This document shows, piece by piece, positions 24,412 through 25,978 of a stretch of 25,978 nt of DNA (position 1 is its first letter; the number at the start of each line of letters is the position of its first letter). This DNA comes from Rickettsiaceae bacterium (lineage in GTDB: Bacteria; Pseudomonadota; Alphaproteobacteria; Rickettsiales; Rickettsiaceae), in assembly GCA_028372485.1 (NCBI GenBank), contig JAOMYS010000002.1:1-25978 (forward strand), read 5' to 3'. The notes under the pieces are model-generated. The model saw only the letters and a list, made by a program, of their open reading frames with translations. It searched no databases and was not told the DNA's origin. Made by a program: the position numbers and the translations under genes.

Positions 24412-25253
24412 ACTAAGTTCCTATCAAAAATAGTTGCTACTTGACTCGATTGAGCGAATTTTAAAAGATCGTCCTTGGATTGAGCGCATAACTTTTGTCT
24501 AAGGCTAGAAATATGCTTTTCAACTGTTTTTATGGATATACCTAGATCCTCTGACAGCCCCTTGTTGGAAATGGAATATTTCAACGACTTTAGCATCTTA
24601 AACTCTACGTTTGTTAGATACACTTCTCCCCCTGAGGTAAAAACCCTTACACTCTTGGGATAGCGTTTTGATTTTATGTTATCATCAAACAACTCTTGTT
24701 TAACAGCTTCGTCTAATACAAATTCATAATTGTCGTACAATTCTATCTCCTTAGCGATTGCGCTTAGGTTATTTAGTATTTTGTTGATATGACGCTCTAC
24801 GTTATGCATGTTGTTGAATATCAAATCTTTTTTTTCACCCATAAAAGATTCAAATATAAAAAATAAACTGTCTATTCGCTCATTTTGGAATTTGTACATC
24901 CCTAGACTATTTTCCATTTTCATTGATTTTAAACATTCTATATATTCTGAATGCTCGTGATCGCTTGACCTAGAAACATAAAAAATATTTTCTTTTTTAA
25001 GGTTCAGTAATTCGTCGCTTAAAAATGGCTTCATTATGTCGTAGAACCCTTGATCTCTTTTGTTTTCGTACCAAGAGTCATTCGTAGGGAGACCGTAACT
25101 TCTTCCATCTTTTAAGAAGTATCTATAACCTATATTATCAACCCCATATTGCCTCAAAGACCCCACTTCCTGCATTAGTATTTTTCTTAATTTAATTGCT
25201 GAACTTTCCATCTTACAACACCATATATTAACTAAACTGCAACATAATAACAT
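24408..25253 (-). CDS. LuxR-type transcriptional regulator
   Basis: 281 residues from the ATG at 25253, which has AAAAGG seven bases upstream. An ATG at 25211 would drop an odd Cys-rich start of 14 residues. The C-terminus (about 212-268) is a LuxR/GerE helix-turn-helix: LTNVEFKMLKSL, then NKGLSEDLGISIKTVEKHISSLRQKL. The N-terminal about 200 residues contain no recognisable receiver domain; they could be a sensory domain of the PAS or autoinducer-binding kind, but this is not clear. It is coupled to the MFS gene by a 4-base overlap and is the only apparent regulator in the window, so local control of transporter expression is the likeliest role. Confidence 0.82.
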   Translation of the reverse strand: MLLCCSLVNIWCCKMESSAIKLRKILMQEVGSLRQYGVDNIGYRYFLKDGRSYGLPTNDSWYENKRDQGFYDIMKPFLSDELLNLKKENIFYVSRSSDHEHSEYIECLKSMKMENSLGMYKFQNERIDSLFFIFESFMGEKKDLIFNNMHNVERHINKILNNLSAIAKEIELYDNYEFVLDEAVKQELFDDNIKSKRYPKSVRVFTSGGEVYLTNVEFKMLKSLKYSISNKGLSEDLGISIKTVEKHISSLRQKLCAQSKDDLLKFAQSSQVATIFDRNLV

Positions 25254-25332
25254 TTATTAACCTTTTAATCCACTCTTCTTTTAAGGGGTAAGTATAGGGT
25301 TTTTGTTATTTCCTAACTTAGAGTAAAATCTG

Positions 25333-25364
25333 ATCCACATTTTTTGTGTATAACTATGTGGGAT
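25333..25364. repeat. Inverted repeat around a DnaA-box match
   Basis: CCACAT (25335-25340) and ATGTGG (25356-25361) are perfect arms, extending to ATC(C)CACAT / ATGTGGGAT with one unpaired C. The 15-base loop contains TTATACACA. The repeat lies between the DnaA-N-like gene and the LuxR gene. It is a poor terminator because no T-run follows. Confidence 0.45.
25345..25353 (-). promoter_or_regulatory. Candidate DnaA box TTATACACA
   Basis: On the minus strand the nine bases match TTATNCACA exactly. It sits about 60 bases downstream of a gene with a DnaA-N-like domain. Only one box was noticed, so an origin is not established. Confidence 0.35.
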
Positions 25365-25411
25365 AGTTTGCTGTATGTATTTTATCTCTTTGTATTCAGT
25401 TAGATTCATCA

Positions 25412-25978
25412 TTATTTGTTACCTCCATATTTGATTTCTTCTAACCTCAAGCCATTCATACTAGCTGCTTTTTCTATGTAACTTTGGTAGTTATTTTCTA
25501 TCCAGTCTCTTATGAACCTAGTTGGTGCTTGGAGATTAATGGTTTTGTTTTGATCATCTATTTCTGGTTTTAGTTTAGACGTCCATGATTCATCAAGAGC
25601 GTTACCTTTATCTCCGAAGAAGCTAGCAAAGGATTCTCTTATTTTGCCCCAAGCTCCTTGTCTTGTTGATGCATTCTCTGTAGAGTTGGTAGCTGGTGAG
25701 TGTAATAGATTTTGTATTTCACCTTCCTTCTTTTTGCACTCACTAGAATTTGATAGTTGTCGCTTCCCCTCTAGCACGACAAACTCTAGCGATTCTATTT
25801 GAGGATATTGGTTGTTTGTATTTGCCGCGTTTGCATCTTCGCCTTTGCTTGTGCCTGGGTTTGTATCCGATCCTTGATTCTTGTTATCTATTTTCTCATG
25901 AGTTGCTTGTATTTGGCTTAGAATCAATTCCTTGTCTGAGTTTGAGAGTGGTACATCGTTGTTTAATGTTATTACCGC
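25412..25978 (-). CDS. Protein with DnaA N-terminal-like domain, 5' end outside window
   Basis: The frame is open from the right edge of the window to the stop at 25412 (188 codons visible). A TTG at 25927 could serve as start, but the 17 codons upstream are also open and read as ordinary protein, so the gene probably begins outside. The last about 85 residues fit the DnaA domain I pattern: WGKIRESFASFF, a SWTSKLKPE helix, KTINLQAPTRFIRDWIENNY and a final helix YIEKAA. The linker before it is rich in Asn, Gln, Ser and Thr. The AAA+ and DNA-binding parts of true DnaA are absent, since the domain is at the C-terminus. Such DnaA-N-like proteins are known from Rickettsiales conjugative elements; a role in element replication or in recruiting DnaB or DnaA partners is inferred. 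Confidence 0.7.
   Translation of the reverse strand, partial: AVITLNNDVPLSNSDKELILSQIQATHEKIDNKNQGSDTNPGTSKGEDANAANTNNQYPQIESLEFVVLEGKRQLSNSSECKKKEGEIQNLLHSPATNSTENASTRQGAWGKIRESFASFFGDKGNALDESWTSKLKPEIDDQNKTINLQAPTRFIRDWIENNYQSYIEKAASMNGLRLEEIKYGGNK

Noticed and set aside
25254..25330. Promoter for the LuxR gene
   Set aside because: TATACT and several TTTACT/TTAGGA-like boxes exist but none with a 16-18-base spacing; AT-rich DNA gives many partial matches.

Overview
The window holds most of an F-type (type IV) conjugation operon, with every supported gene on the minus strand. AT-rich DNA, a complete tra set, a gene with a DnaA N-terminal-like domain upstream, and ProP-like transporter and methyltransferase genes beside it all fit an integrative conjugative element of the Rickettsiales-amplified (RAGE) kind. 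The host is therefore probably an obligate intracellular alphaproteobacterium of the order Rickettsiales or a close relative. That assignment is inferred from gene content; no rRNA, tRNA or integrase is present to confirm it.

Layout in transcription order (right to left). 25978-25412: 3' part of a gene with a DnaA-N-like domain, followed by a TTATACACA DnaA-box match. 25253-22248: an accessory block of a LuxR-type regulator translationally coupled to an MFS transporter, then a class I methyltransferase with its own likely promoter. 22201-22137: a cluster of inverted repeats. 22092-20315: three unrecognised genes, namely a protein with a decayed P-loop resembling TraC's, a 79-aa protein, and a membrane-anchored protein split by a -1 frameshift. 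20246-630: traL, traE, traK, a TraA-like prepilin, traB, a second frameshift-split membrane protein, traV, a TraC ATPase-domain half copy, full traC, traW, traU, trbC, a small membrane protein, a cysteine-peptidase-like protein, traN, traF, traH and traG. 619-1: 5' part of a one-pass membrane protein running off the window.

Together these genes would build an F-like pilus and mating channel: TraA is the pilin; TraL, TraE and TraC the inner-membrane platform and motor; TraB, TraK and TraV the envelope-spanning core; TraW, TraU, TrbC, TraF and TraH the periplasmic assembly proteins; TraN and TraG the mating-pair stabilisers. Relaxase and certain coupling-protein genes are not visible. Many genes overlap by 1-11 bases, often as ATGA, so the operon is tightly coupled.

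The most unusual features are: (1) two genes whose reading frames continue only after a -1 shift, both exactly at an in-register A_AAA_AAC heptamer; (2) a tandem TraC ATPase half copy that has lost the Walker B glutamate, plus a third, more decayed TraC-like P-loop protein; (3) a prepilin moved between traK and traB, predicted to give a 70-residue mature pilin; (4) a papain-like (His-then-Cys) peptidase candidate inside the operon; (5) A-rich microrepeats at several gene junctions; (6) a TraN with an extra coiled coil and an unknown C-terminal domain.
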